From Azospira sp. I13 (GTDB lineage: Bacteria; Pseudomonadota; Gammaproteobacteria; Burkholderiales; Rhodocyclaceae): DNA of 64,000 nucleotides. The notes under the pieces were generated by a model that searched no databases, was not told the DNA's origin, and saw nothing but the letters and a program-made list of their open reading frames with translations. The translations under genes were made by a program, and so were the position numbers. Location: assembly GCF_003112695.1 (NCBI RefSeq), contig NZ_BFBP01000005.1, positions 124,439 through 188,438 on the forward strand, given 5' to 3'. Of the stretch, positions 48,384-56,500 are shown piece by piece (the first letter of the stretch is position 1; every line of letters starts with the position of its first letter).

Positions 48384-48611
48384 TCATCCAATTCCCGGAA
48401 TCCTGGCCACTTCTGCGACAAGGAAATCCACCAACCGTCTGACTCTCGGTACGTGAGCCCGTTCCGGCACGATGAGCAGGCTCAAGGGAACTGGTTCAAA
48501 TACATACTCAGGAAGGATTTGAGTTAGGCGGCCGTCGTCCAGCAGATCATCTACGAGCCACAGATGTGTCAGGGCCAAGCCTCGCCCGGCCAACACGGGT
48601 ACAGCCGACAT
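48384..48611 (-). pseudogene. LysR-type regulator remnant (C-terminal part only)
   Basis: About 75 codons encode SAVPVLAGRGLALTHLWLVD, then GRLTQILPEYVFEPVPLSLL and VPRVRRLVDFLVAEVARIPG, the last third of a LysR substrate-binding domain. The helix-turn-helix and most of the effector domain are missing. In frame, recognisable LysR-like residues continue only to about 48632 before a stop, exactly where the 3' end of the KfrA-like gene begins. So the gene was cut by an insertion or deletion whose junction is at 48612-48638. The missing 5' part is not in the window. Confidence 0.8.
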
Positions 48612-48616
48612 ACGTG

Positions 48617-48648
48617 TAAAAATAGGACTTAGCGGCTAATTAAGTCCT
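48617..48648 (-). terminator. Rho-independent terminator of the kfrA-like gene
   Basis: On the minus strand the eight-pair stem AGGACTTA/TAAGTCCT (48648-48641 and 48631-48624) is followed by ATTTTT. The stop codon of the gene lies within the stem. Confidence 0.8.
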
Positions 48649-49663
48649 GCTGGTGCGGCTTTTCACTTTTCTTCTTCGCTGCCGTTGGCCGCTTTAATGC
48701 CTCTTCGAGTCTGGTTTCCGCTCCTATCGCTCTGCGCTCCAGTGATTCAATTTGATCTCCAACGGCGCCAAGTTTGCCACTTGCCGTGGCCACCTGCTGA
48801 ATTAGTCCTTCGCGCTCCGATTGAAGTTTCTTTATGTCGCCCTGCGCCTGGGTAAAGTCGGCTTGGGCTCGTTCAGCCGTTTGGGTTAGCAATGTGATCT
48901 GCCGCCCTATTTGCAGTGCTTCGGCCAGCAACTGCTCATTTTTCTGATTAGCCTTGGAAAGCTGCGACTCAGCCCGTTTCTGGGCCTCCCGGGCTTCGGT
49001 GACCTGAAGCATGACATGCTTTTGAACGCCTTCCAGCCTTTCTGTGGCCTTGTTGATTTCCAGCCGAAACGAGCTTTCTTGCGAGGCAATAATCGCCTGT
49101 AGCTCCTCAATGCGCTGGCGGTGCTCTGATTTCAAGGTAATGAGCGCCTGTTCAGCATCGGCTTTGGTCGTTGCGATTTGCTGCTCCAGAGCTTTGCTCT
49201 TGGCGATGGCAGCATCCTTGGCTGTCCGCTCACCGGCAAGAGCTTCGGACAGTGAATTGAGTTCGGTTTGGCCCCGAACAATATCCGCCTGTAAGCCTTG
49301 AATTCGTTGGTCTTGGCCGTTTTTCTCGGATTCCAGGGCTTCGATTTGCGCATTGGCTTGGGCCAGCTGAGATTCAGCCTCTTCTCGGTGTTGATCGAAC
49401 ACCTTTTCTCCATGCTCGACCGCGATTGCCCAGACGTTAATCATTGCGTTCGCCACTGCTGGCGGCAACGCCGCCGTCAGGGCTTCTGCTTTGGCTTGCT
49501 CATCTTTCCACAGCTTGAGTTCGTCATTGATTGTGGTTCTGCTGCCTTGCTTGATTTCGGCGTAAATCAGATCCACGGTCAGATCGTGGGGCCGGCGCCC
49601 GGCGGCAACGAGGCGTGCGGCTGCTTCTCGGGTACGCAAACGGGTATCGCTGACACGGCTCAT
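48629..49663 (-). CDS. KfrA-like DNA-binding coiled-coil protein
   Basis: 344 residues. The N-terminus TRLRTREAAARLVAAGRRPH then VDLIYAEIKQGSRTTIN (about 5-45) matches the KfrA_N plasmid-type DNA-binding domain. The rest (about 60-320) is a long Glu/Gln/Ala coiled coil and the tail is basic. KfrA proteins bind repeated operators, autoregulate and act in plasmid stability. ATG 49663 is preferred (AGGAG upstream) over one ten codons earlier. It is divergent from a tyrosine recombinase gene with a palindrome-rich AT-rich spacer, so it probably represses itself and perhaps the recombinase. Confidence 0.85.
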   Translation of the reverse strand: MSRVSDTRLRTREAAARLVAAGRRPHDLTVDLIYAEIKQGSRTTINDELKLWKDEQAKAEALTAALPPAVANAMINVWAIAVEHGEKVFDQHREEAESQLAQANAQIEALESEKNGQDQRIQGLQADIVRGQTELNSLSEALAGERTAKDAAIAKSKALEQQIATTKADAEQALITLKSEHRQRIEELQAIIASQESSFRLEINKATERLEGVQKHVMLQVTEAREAQKRAESQLSKANQKNEQLLAEALQIGRQITLLTQTAERAQADFTQAQGDIKKLQSEREGLIQQVATASGKLGAVGDQIESLERRAIGAETRLEEALKRPTAAKKKSEKPHQQDLISR

Positions 49664-49719
49664 GGGCAGGCTCCTGCTGAAGTGGACGACCAACCCCGAT
49701 CTGGGGTGTAATTGAATAA

Positions 49720-49756
49720 TATATTATCGTATAACGTAATATATGTAATCATTACG
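49720..49756. promoter_or_regulatory. Palindromic AT-rich operator candidates between kfrA-like and recombinase genes
   Basis: ATATATTA and TAATATAT (49720-49745) form an inverted repeat with a ten-base centre, and GTAATCATTAC (49746-49756) is a second palindrome adjoining it. They lie in the shared spacer of divergent genes and are the best candidates for KfrA-type autoregulatory sites. Confidence 0.5.
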
Positions 49757-49846
49757 ACTGAAAATTTACGATAACACCCATAATCAAAATTTTCTGAGGT
49801 GTATGCTGCCGAAAGCCAATTTGGAAAATCAGCAGACGCCAAAATC

Positions 49847-50992
49847 ATGTCAGCACCAATACTTCCCATCGAAAACATGCACGTCACAACCTTGCCACCA
49901 ACGCTGGATGGCACCGAGGGCTCGAACCGTGCCCGGGGAGTTGTTCGTCAGACTGCGGCTGACACCGATGTGGAAGCTATCCGGCTATGGTTGTCCGAAT
50001 ACGCCAATTCCCCGCACACTCTTCGCAACTATCGTAAGGAAGCTGTGAGATTGCTGTTCTGGGCTACCCAAGTCCAGAACAAAGCCTTATCCAGTCTCAA
50101 CCGCGAAGATTTGCTCGCCTACGAGGCCTTTCTTACTCAGCCATCCGCCGATTGGATTGCTCCAGCCCTACCGCGCCGCGGCGGTGGGCGGCGACTCCTT
50201 GATGGACCGCTGTCTGCGTCGAGTGTGCGCCAGGCCATGGGCATCCTGTCTGGACTGTTCGGCTATCTGGTTCAGGCGGGGTATCTGGCAGGCAACCCTC
50301 TGGCGCTACGTCGCCAGCGTGGCGGGGTGAAGAACAGCCGTCGTGCAACGGTTGAGCGCTACCTTGAGCACTCCCTGTGGCAAACAGTGCTCGACTTTAT
50401 CGAGACGCTGCCCCAGGAAACCAATCGGGAATGTCAGCATTACGAACGAGTTCGATGGCTGTTCCGGTTGCTCTATGGAGCCTCGCTGCGTGTGTCAGAA
50501 GTGGCTCAGGCGAAGTCCAGCGACCTTATGCAACGACGAGGAAAATGGTGGTTACTGGTGGTCGGCAAGGGGGGCACCGAAGGCGATGTGCCCATAAGTG
50601 AGCAATTGATCACTGATTTGGCACGCTATCGGCTGTTTTATGGCCTATCCGCCATGCCTTCAGCACTGGAAAATACACCACTCGTCATGTCGGTCGCCGG
50701 TCGGACAGACAAATTCCTCACGCCGACGGCGGTGTATCTAGTGGTCAAGGAGGTCTTTCTCCGTGCTGCCACCTTCATCGAGACGAGTAATCCGTCAGGC
50801 GCTTCGACATTGCGCCGCGCCTCTACTCACTGGCTGCGCCACACTTCGGCCACGCATCAGGCCGATGCGGGTAACGACATTCGGTACATCCAGAAAAACC
50901 TGCGACATGCATCGATCGAGACGACGGCAATCTATTTACATGCTGAAGATGACCGGCGTCACGCTGAAACAACTGGAGAGAGTCACAAATAG
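49847..50992 (+). CDS. Tyrosine-family site-specific recombinase (phage integrase)
   Basis: 381 residues. An N-terminal SAM-like core-binding domain (SPHTLRNYRKEAVRLLFW, about 67-84) precedes the catalytic domain: the first Arg in LYGASLRVSEVAQA, Lys in VVGKGGTEGDVPI, HWLRHTSATH (HxxR), then His/Trp-region NLRHASIETTAIY ending with the nucleophile Tyr. All catalytic residues appear intact. ATG 49847 is favoured from recalled homologues; a GTG at 49799 would add 16 residues. It is not an IntI: I see no integron-integrase insertion. Its pairing with a divergent KfrA-like gene suggests a small mobile element or plasmid-derived module. Target site unknown. Confidence 0.88.
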   Translation: MSAPILPIENMHVTTLPPTLDGTEGSNRARGVVRQTAADTDVEAIRLWLSEYANSPHTLRNYRKEAVRLLFWATQVQNKALSSLNREDLLAYEAFLTQPSADWIAPALPRRGGGRRLLDGPLSASSVRQAMGILSGLFGYLVQAGYLAGNPLALRRQRGGVKNSRRATVERYLEHSLWQTVLDFIETLPQETNRECQHYERVRWLFRLLYGASLRVSEVAQAKSSDLMQRRGKWWLLVVGKGGTEGDVPISEQLITDLARYRLFYGLSAMPSALENTPLVMSVAGRTDKFLTPTAVYLVVKEVFLRAATFIETSNPSGASTLRRASTHWLRHTSATHQADAGNDIRYIQKNLRHASIETTAIYLHAEDDRRHAETTGESHK

Positions 50993-50997
50993 GCGAC

Positions 50998-51017
50998 TTA
51001 AAAGCACGCTTTTATAA
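50998..51017 (+). terminator. Short stem-loop after recombinase gene
   Basis: TTAAAAGC and GCTTTTATAA form a stem of about seven pairs with a two-base loop, immediately after the recombinase stop. T residues fall within the second arm. It is a modest terminator, possibly serving the convergent TonB-like gene as well. Confidence 0.4.
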
Positions 51018-51053
51018 GAGGTGCTGCAACGATAGGTGCTTGATCACTTTTAA

Positions 51054-51887
51054 TCATCGGCCCCACCGCCATTGATCCGTCTGGCGCTTCATTTCGTGCT
51101 CCTCCTCTTCGATGGTGGGCGCGGTTGAGTCTGGCGGACAACCCTTGGGTGGCGGGGGACGGTGCTCCCGCCGCACCACCTTGTGAGCGGAAGAGCCATC
51201 CCATGCAAACGGGTTCTTGAAAGGCTCGGGTTCCGGCAGGCAATCCAGTTGATAGCTGGGCGGCCAGCCGGTCTCATAAGATAGAAACGAGATGGTATGG
51301 TCAAAGACAAGCGGCTTTCCCGTCGGCGTCGGCGGCATGGGGGGCAGCTTCTGGATAACCTCCCAGGCGAGTTTTGAGGCTGCATCCGACGTTGACCATA
51401 GTTCTTTCACGCTGGCGATCGTTCCGTCGGGCGCGATCTCGATACGAAATCGAACCTGTCCTTGGCCGGGACCTTCTACCGCTGTTCCCATCATGCTGCG
51501 AACCTGTTGCCCCCAAGCATAGCGATAACGCTTGCTGTTCCTGAGCGTATAGGAGGAAGCCAACTGCCATTCCTCGGCCGTCGGCGCGGGTGGTGCCGGC
51601 ATGGATACTGGCACCTTTTCCGGAAGTGGGGCTGCCGGAGTTTCTGGCATCGCCTGCGGTATGGCGAGTTTTGGTGATTTTGGCGGTTTGGATGGCCGGG
51701 GTGGTTGAGCTTTCTGTGGTTCAGGCGGTAGTGCTTGCATTTCCGGTTCAGCCATGATGCGTAGCTGTAAGGGTTCTTCAGCCAGGGGTGACTTCGACTT
51801 TTCAAGCAACCATGACTGCAACAGACTGGCATGAAACGCCAGAGACAAAGTGAAGGCAATGAGAAAGCCCCGCCTCGACCGGAGCAT
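51054..51887 (-). CDS. TonB-like energy-transducer protein
   Basis: 277 residues. One N-terminal membrane segment (about 9-25, LIAFTLSLAFHASLLQSWLL) is followed by a Pro/Lys-rich linker (about 40-95) and a TonB-C-like domain (GQVRFRIEIAPDGTIASVKE, then ASKLAWEVIQKLPPMP, about 140-190). About 80 further residues (Pro, Cys and acidic rich) extend past the usual TonB end. Such proteins couple the proton motive force to outer membrane receptors, but no ExbB, ExbD or receptor gene is adjacent. The start could also be a GTG at 51905. It lies between the recombinase and the chromate cluster. Confidence 0.68.
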   Translation of the reverse strand: MLRSRRGFLIAFTLSLAFHASLLQSWLLEKSKSPLAEEPLQLRIMAEPEMQALPPEPQKAQPPRPSKPPKSPKLAIPQAMPETPAAPLPEKVPVSMPAPPAPTAEEWQLASSYTLRNSKRYRYAWGQQVRSMMGTAVEGPGQGQVRFRIEIAPDGTIASVKELWSTSDAASKLAWEVIQKLPPMPPTPTGKPLVFDHTISFLSYETGWPPSYQLDCLPEPEPFKNPFAWDGSSAHKVVRREHRPPPPKGCPPDSTAPTIEEEEHEMKRQTDQWRWGR

Positions 51888-51998
51888 CGTCAAACCCGTG
51901 GGCACAGCTGAAATAAAGATGCTGGATAGGTATCGTCAGGCATTTCAGAGTTCTGCAAATCGCTTTGGTTTCCACGGTATATCACAAAGTGCTTATTT

Positions 51999-52012
51999 GT
52001 AGAAATATCTAC
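51999..52012. promoter_or_regulatory. Palindrome upstream of chrB (operator candidate)
   Basis: GTAGA-AATA-TCTAC lies 14 bases before the chrB ATG in the divergent spacer with the TonB-like gene. A related CTGTAGAG follows. ChrB-type proteins are known as chromate-responsive regulators; binding here is inference. Confidence 0.35.
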
Positions 52013-52025
52013 CTAGCTGTAGAGT

Positions 52026-52967
52026 ATGTTCATGCATACATGGATTTTACTCATTACTAGCCTCCCGACCGAGAACGCGACGGCTCGCATGCGCGCCTGG
52101 CGCAGCCTCAAGGCATCAGGTGCCACGGTCTTGCGGGATGGTGTCTATCTGATGCCGGAACGGGAGGACTGCCGAGCCACGCTTGAGTCCGTCGCAACGG
52201 ATGTTCGGGCTGCCGACGGGACCGCCTTGGTCGTCCGCATTGAAGAACCCAGCGACGGCAACTTCGTCTCCCTCTTTGACCGTAGTGCTGACTTTGCCAA
52301 TCTGCTGGGTGAAATTTCACTTGCCCGTGAAGGACTGCATCCGGAATCAGCAAACGACGTACTGAAGCAGGCGCGCCGACTGCGCAAGACCTTCACCAAT
52401 CTTGTTGCCATCGATTTTTTCCCTGGCGAAGCACAGAAACAGGCTGATGAAGCCCTGCGTGATCTCGAACAACGTGCCGCTTGGGCACTTTCCCCGGATG
52501 AGCCACGCCCCATCAACGAAGCGATTGGCCGTTTGGATCTTGCCGATTATCGCGGGCGCATCTGGGCAACGCGTCAGCGCCCGTGGGTGGACCGGCTGGC
52601 CAGTGCCTGGTTGATTCGCCGCTGCATCGACCCGCAGGCCAAGTTGCTTTGGCTGATGACCCCTTCTGATTGCCCGGCCGATGCCTTGGGTTTTGACTTC
52701 GATGGCGCAACTTTCACCCATGTCGGCGCCCGAGTGACCTTCGAGGTGCTGCTTGCCAGCTTTGGCCTGGAAACACCGGCCCTGCAACGCTTCGGTGCCT
52801 TGGTGCATTTTCTGGATGTCGGCGGGGTTCAGCCGCCCGAAGCGGCGGGTATCGAAGGCGCCTTGGCCGGTCTGCGCGACACCATCCTCAACGACGACCA
52901 ACTTCTTGCATTAGCCAGCAACATCTTTGACGGACTACTGGCCTCCTTTGAGAAAGGCCAAAAATAA
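52026..52967 (+). CDS. chrB: Chromate resistance/regulatory protein ChrB
   Basis: 313 residues. The N-terminal ChrB_N domain (WILLITSLPTENATARMRAW, GATVLRDGVYLMP) and the C-terminal ChrB_C domain (RQRPWVDRLASAWLIRRCID, about 180-200) are both present. In Ochrobactrum and Cupriavidus ChrB senses chromate and regulates chrA. The ATG at 52026 gives the usual start; a second ATG follows two codons later. chrA starts on the stop of this gene (TAATG), so the two are coupled. Confidence 0.92.
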   Translation: MFMHTWILLITSLPTENATARMRAWRSLKASGATVLRDGVYLMPEREDCRATLESVATDVRAADGTALVVRIEEPSDGNFVSLFDRSADFANLLGEISLAREGLHPESANDVLKQARRLRKTFTNLVAIDFFPGEAQKQADEALRDLEQRAAWALSPDEPRPINEAIGRLDLADYRGRIWATRQRPWVDRLASAWLIRRCIDPQAKLLWLMTPSDCPADALGFDFDGATFTHVGARVTFEVLLASFGLETPALQRFGALVHFLDVGGVQPPEAAGIEGALAGLRDTILNDDQLLALASNIFDGLLASFEKGQK

Positions 52968-54328
52968 TGAATCAGACCCTGACAGAAAAATCCGAAACGC
53001 CCGACAACGCGCCCATTGAGGTCAGCTTCTGGCAGGCCTTCCTGTTCTGGCTGAAGCTCGGCTTCATCAGCTTTGGTGGTCCGGCCGGACAGATTTCGAT
53101 CATGCACCAAGAGTTGGTCGAGAACCGGCGCTGGATTTCCGAGCGGCGTTTTCTGCACGCGCTGAACTACTGTATGGTGCTGCCCGGTCCGGAAGCCCAG
53201 CAACTGGCGACCTATATCGGCTGGCTGATGCACCGAACCTGGGGCGGGATTATCGCCGGGGTCCTGTTCGTTTTGCCCTCGCTGTTCATCCTGATCGCCT
53301 TGTCCTGGGTCTATATCGCCTTCGGTGAGATGCCGCTGGTTGCCGGCTTGTTCTACGGCATCAAGCCCGCAGTAACGGCTATTGTCGTCCAAGCTGCCCA
53401 TCGCATCGGCTCCCGTGCTCTGAAGAACAATGTACTGTGGGCCATCGCTGCAGCCTCTTTCGTTGCCATCTTCGCGCTCAATGTGCCGTTCCCGGCCATT
53501 GTCGCAGCAGCGGCGGCTATCGGTTACTTCGGTGGACGCATCGCGCCAGACAAGTTCAAGGCTGGCGGCGGGCACGGTAAGGCTGAAAAGTCCTTTGGCC
53601 GGGCGCTGATCGACGACGATACGCCAACCCCGACGCACGCCCTGTTCAAGTGGAAACGGCTGCTGGAGATCGCCGTCATCGGCAGCCTGCTTTGGCTGAT
53701 CCCGATGGGCCTGCTGACGGCCAGCTATGGCTGGGATCACACGCTGACCCAGATGGGCTGGTTCTTCACCAAGGCGGCACTGCTCACTTTCGGCGGCGCC
53801 TACGCCGTACTGCCTTACGTCTACCAGGGGGCTGTCGGGCAATACGGTTGGCTGACCCCGACCCAAATGATCGATGGCCTGGCGCTGGGCGAAACTACGC
53901 CCGGGCCGTTGATCATGGTGGTGGCTTTTGTCGGCTTCGTCGGTGGCTACGTCAAGGCGGTGTTTGGTCCGGACAGCCTGTTCCTGGCCGGTGCAGTGGC
54001 GGCCTCGCTGGTTACCTGGTTCACCTTCCTACCGTCCTTCATCTTCATCCTGGCTGGCGGGCCACTCGTCGAGACGACCCATAACGACCTCAAGTTCACT
54101 GCCCCGCTGACCGCCATCACGGCTGCCGTGGTCGGCGTCATCCTGAACCTGGCCATGTTCTTCGGCTACCACGTGCTGTGGCCAAAGGGCTTCGCCGGCA
54201 CCTTCGACTGGATTTCCGCCTTTATTGCGCTGGCTGCCGCAGTTGCGCTCTTCCGCTTCAAGGCGAACGTCATTCATGTCATCGCCGCTTGTGCGGTCGT
54301 CGGCCTCGTGGTCAAAACGCTGCTGTGA
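52967..54328 (+). CDS. chrA: Chromate efflux transporter ChrA
   Basis: 453 residues. It is a two-domain CHR protein: the first half has FISFGGPAGQISIMHQELVE and LPGPEAQQLATYIGW, the second half has TFGGAYAVLPYVYQGAVGQY and TTPGPLIMVVAFVGFVGG, each followed by hydrophobic segments (about ten in all). It expels chromate from the cytoplasm using the proton motive force. Its ATG overlaps the chrB stop and its stop overlaps the ATG of the following secreted-protein gene (TGATG), so all belong to one operon. Length is usual for long-chain ChrA. Confidence 0.95.
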   Translation: MNQTLTEKSETPDNAPIEVSFWQAFLFWLKLGFISFGGPAGQISIMHQELVENRRWISERRFLHALNYCMVLPGPEAQQLATYIGWLMHRTWGGIIAGVLFVLPSLFILIALSWVYIAFGEMPLVAGLFYGIKPAVTAIVVQAAHRIGSRALKNNVLWAIAAASFVAIFALNVPFPAIVAAAAAIGYFGGRIAPDKFKAGGGHGKAEKSFGRALIDDDTPTPTHALFKWKRLLEIAVIGSLLWLIPMGLLTASYGWDHTLTQMGWFFTKAALLTFGGAYAVLPYVYQGAVGQYGWLTPTQMIDGLALGETTPGPLIMVVAFVGFVGGYVKAVFGPDSLFLAGAVAASLVTWFTFLPSFIFILAGGPLVETTHNDLKFTAPLTAITAAVVGVILNLAMFFGYHVLWPKGFAGTFDWISAFIALAAAVALFRFKANVIHVIAACAVVGLVVKTLL

Positions 54329-54693
54329 TGGCGACCAGCCTTCTCCGCCTCGGTGTCGCTTTAGTGGGGTGCTTCATCGCAACCCTCCCAGTGTTTGCGG
54401 CGGAGAAGTTCAAGCGCCTCTCACCCGATGAATTCATGCGCCAGTTTGTCGGCCATACAGTGGGTGACGAGGCTCACTGGTCCTATCACTTCACGAATGC
54501 TGCGGTCGACGCCATGGATTTGGGAAAAACGAGACGCGGTCTCTGGCGTTTCACCCACGGCGAACTCTGCATGGATTTTACGGAGCGCGGCAAACCTGTC
54601 GCCGAGTGCTACGAGATCCTGATTTCCGGCAAGAACGTCCGTTTCCTGCGTGACGGCGTGTTAATCGTCGAAGGCTGGCTGGTCGACGAGTGA
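54328..54693 (+). CDS. Small secreted protein in the chromate operon
   Basis: 121 residues. A signal peptide (MATSLLRLGVALVGCFIATL, cleavage likely after PVFA) precedes a mature domain of about 97 residues with WSYHFTNAAVDAMDLGKTRR and LCMDFTERGKPVAECYEILI. One Cys pair (LCMDF, ECYEI) could form a disulphide. I do not recognise the family. The ATG overlaps the chrA stop, so it is translated with chrA and may be a periplasmic accessory of chromate resistance. Confidence 0.72.
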   Translation: MATSLLRLGVALVGCFIATLPVFAAEKFKRLSPDEFMRQFVGHTVGDEAHWSYHFTNAAVDAMDLGKTRRGLWRFTHGELCMDFTERGKPVAECYEILISGKNVRFLRDGVLIVEGWLVDE

Positions 54694-54706
54694 AAGGAGA
54701 AACATC

Positions 54707-55168
54707 ATGAAATGGATTACCCGCGAACGCCCGAAGATCGACCGTATCGCCTGCCCCTGGCTGGTGGCGCGTTTTATCGACGAGGCCCCGGAGTTTCTCT
54801 ACGTCCCGGCCGGCGATGTGATGCGCATCGCCAGCGAAACCGGCGCCACGCCGTATGACGTGCCTGGCGTCGAACTCGGCCACCATGGCGAGTTGTGCAG
54901 TTTCGACGCCTTCATCACGAAATATGGGATACGGGACAAGGCACTCGACCGCCTCGCCCTGATTGTCCGCGGCGCCGACTGCGGGCAGCCGGAATTAGCG
55001 AAGGAAGCGGCTGGGTTGCTGGCCATATCCAAGGGGCTGTCCCTGAACTTCGAGGACGACCACGAGATGTTCAAGCATGGCATGGTGATCTACGACGCCC
55101 TCTACGCTTGGTGCGGCGATTCCCCGCTCAAACAGGCCGGGCGTTTCCTCCGGAAGTTGACAGGCTGA
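54707..55168 (+). CDS. ChrB C-terminal-domain protein
   Basis: 153 residues. It matches the ChrB_C domain alone: RERPKIDRIACPWLVARFID (6-25), FDAFITKYGI and YDALYAWCGDSP. It resembles the second half of the ChrB encoded three genes upstream, but differs throughout, so it is an older paralogue. In other bacteria such stand-alone proteins are annotated as chromate resistance proteins with unknown action. An AAAGGAGAAA ribosome-binding site precedes the ATG. Confidence 0.85.
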   Translation: MKWITRERPKIDRIACPWLVARFIDEAPEFLYVPAGDVMRIASETGATPYDVPGVELGHHGELCSFDAFITKYGIRDKALDRLALIVRGADCGQPELAKEAAGLLAISKGLSLNFEDDHEMFKHGMVIYDALYAWCGDSPLKQAGRFLRKLTG

Positions 55169-55199
55169 TGCAATAGCACCCCATCAGTCAGAGGAAATC

Positions 55200-56393
55200 A
55201 TGCTTCCGGACCGTTCGGCGCGAATGATATTGATCGGCAAGGGGCTGCGCTCCTTCGCCGACGGGTATGTCGCTGTCTTGCTACCGGCCTACCTGCTGGC
55301 CTTGGGGTTCAACCAGTTCGAGGTCGGGCTGCTCGGCACGCTGACCCTGGCGGGGTCGGCATTGGCGACGCTGGCCATCGGTTCGCTCGGCCATTGCTGG
55401 CCGCATCGCCGCCTGTTGCTTGCCGCCGCGCTGGTGATGGCCGCCACCGGCATCGCCTTTGCCTCGCTCACCTCATTCTGGCCGCTGGCATTGATTGCCT
55501 TCGTCGGCACCCTGAATCCCAGCTCCGGCGACGTCAGCGTATTTATGCCCCTCGAACAGGCGCGACTGGCCAATACAGCCGATGGTGAGTCGCGCACCGT
55601 ACTGTTTTCCTACTACACCGTAACGGGATCGCTTTGCGCAGCGGTAGGAGCCTTGGCATCAGGGCTGCCAGTCTGGTTTTCGACTGCTGGCGGCGTTGCT
55701 TTGCTTGATGCCATGCGCCTGATGTTCGCGGGCTACGGCTGCATCGGTGCCATGGTCTGGTTGCTCTACCGCAGGCTCCCCGGCAACGGCGGGCAGGTGC
55801 CGTTGCCGCCGACTCCGCTCGGGCCATCTCGCCACACGGTATTCAAACTGGCTGCCCTGTTCAGCGTCGATGCATTTGCTGGCGGGCTGGTGGTCAATTC
55901 CTTGTTGGCCCTATGGCTGTTCGAGCGTTTCGGCATGTCACTGGCGGCGGCTGGAGCGTTCTTCTTTTGGGCCGGACTCCTGACGACGGCATCGCAATGG
56001 ATCGCGCCTCGGGTAGCGCAGCGTATCGGGCTGCTCAACACCATGGTGTTCACGCATATACCGGCCAACCTTTGCCTCATCCTCGCCGCACTGGCGCCCA
56101 GCCTGGAGATTTCCATAGCATTGCTATTTGCCCGTAGCGCCTTGTCACAAATGGACGTGCCCACCCGCGCGGCCTATGTCATGGCTGTGGTAACGCCACC
56201 GGAACGCACGGCGGCGGCGAGTTTCACCGCCGTGCCACGCAGCCTGGCCGCGGCCGTTAGCCCCTCTCTGGGTGGCGCTCTGTTCGCCGCCGGCTGGCTG
56301 GCCGCACCGCTGGTCCTCTGTGGGGCCTTGAAGATTGCCTACGATCTGGCACTTTGGCGGGCTTTCCGCCACCAGAATAAATCAGCGTCATGA
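55200..56393 (+). CDS. MFS transporter
   Basis: 397 residues, about twelve membrane segments. Early blocks GKGLRSFADGYVAVLLPAYL and the short basic loop GHCWPHRRLLL between segments 2 and 3 are major-facilitator features. It follows the ChrB_C gene by 31 bases with AGAGGAAA before the ATG, and is the last gene of the chromate operon. MFS genes accompany several chromate clusters, but its substrate cannot be told from sequence. The 107 bases after it hold no gene. Confidence 0.85.
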   Translation: MLPDRSARMILIGKGLRSFADGYVAVLLPAYLLALGFNQFEVGLLGTLTLAGSALATLAIGSLGHCWPHRRLLLAAALVMAATGIAFASLTSFWPLALIAFVGTLNPSSGDVSVFMPLEQARLANTADGESRTVLFSYYTVTGSLCAAVGALASGLPVWFSTAGGVALLDAMRLMFAGYGCIGAMVWLLYRRLPGNGGQVPLPPTPLGPSRHTVFKLAALFSVDAFAGGLVVNSLLALWLFERFGMSLAAAGAFFFWAGLLTTASQWIAPRVAQRIGLLNTMVFTHIPANLCLILAALAPSLEISIALLFARSALSQMDVPTRAAYVMAVVTPPERTAAASFTAVPRSLAAAVSPSLGGALFAAGWLAAPLVLCGALKIAYDLALWRAFRHQNKSAS

Positions 56394-56500
56394 AACAACA
56401 CCTTGGCCGGCCTGATCCTGAAGGGAAATTCAGAAATACTTCAGTAGACCTGCGTCATGCCGAGTCATAGATTGTTGGCTTTGGTTTCCACCACTTTGTC

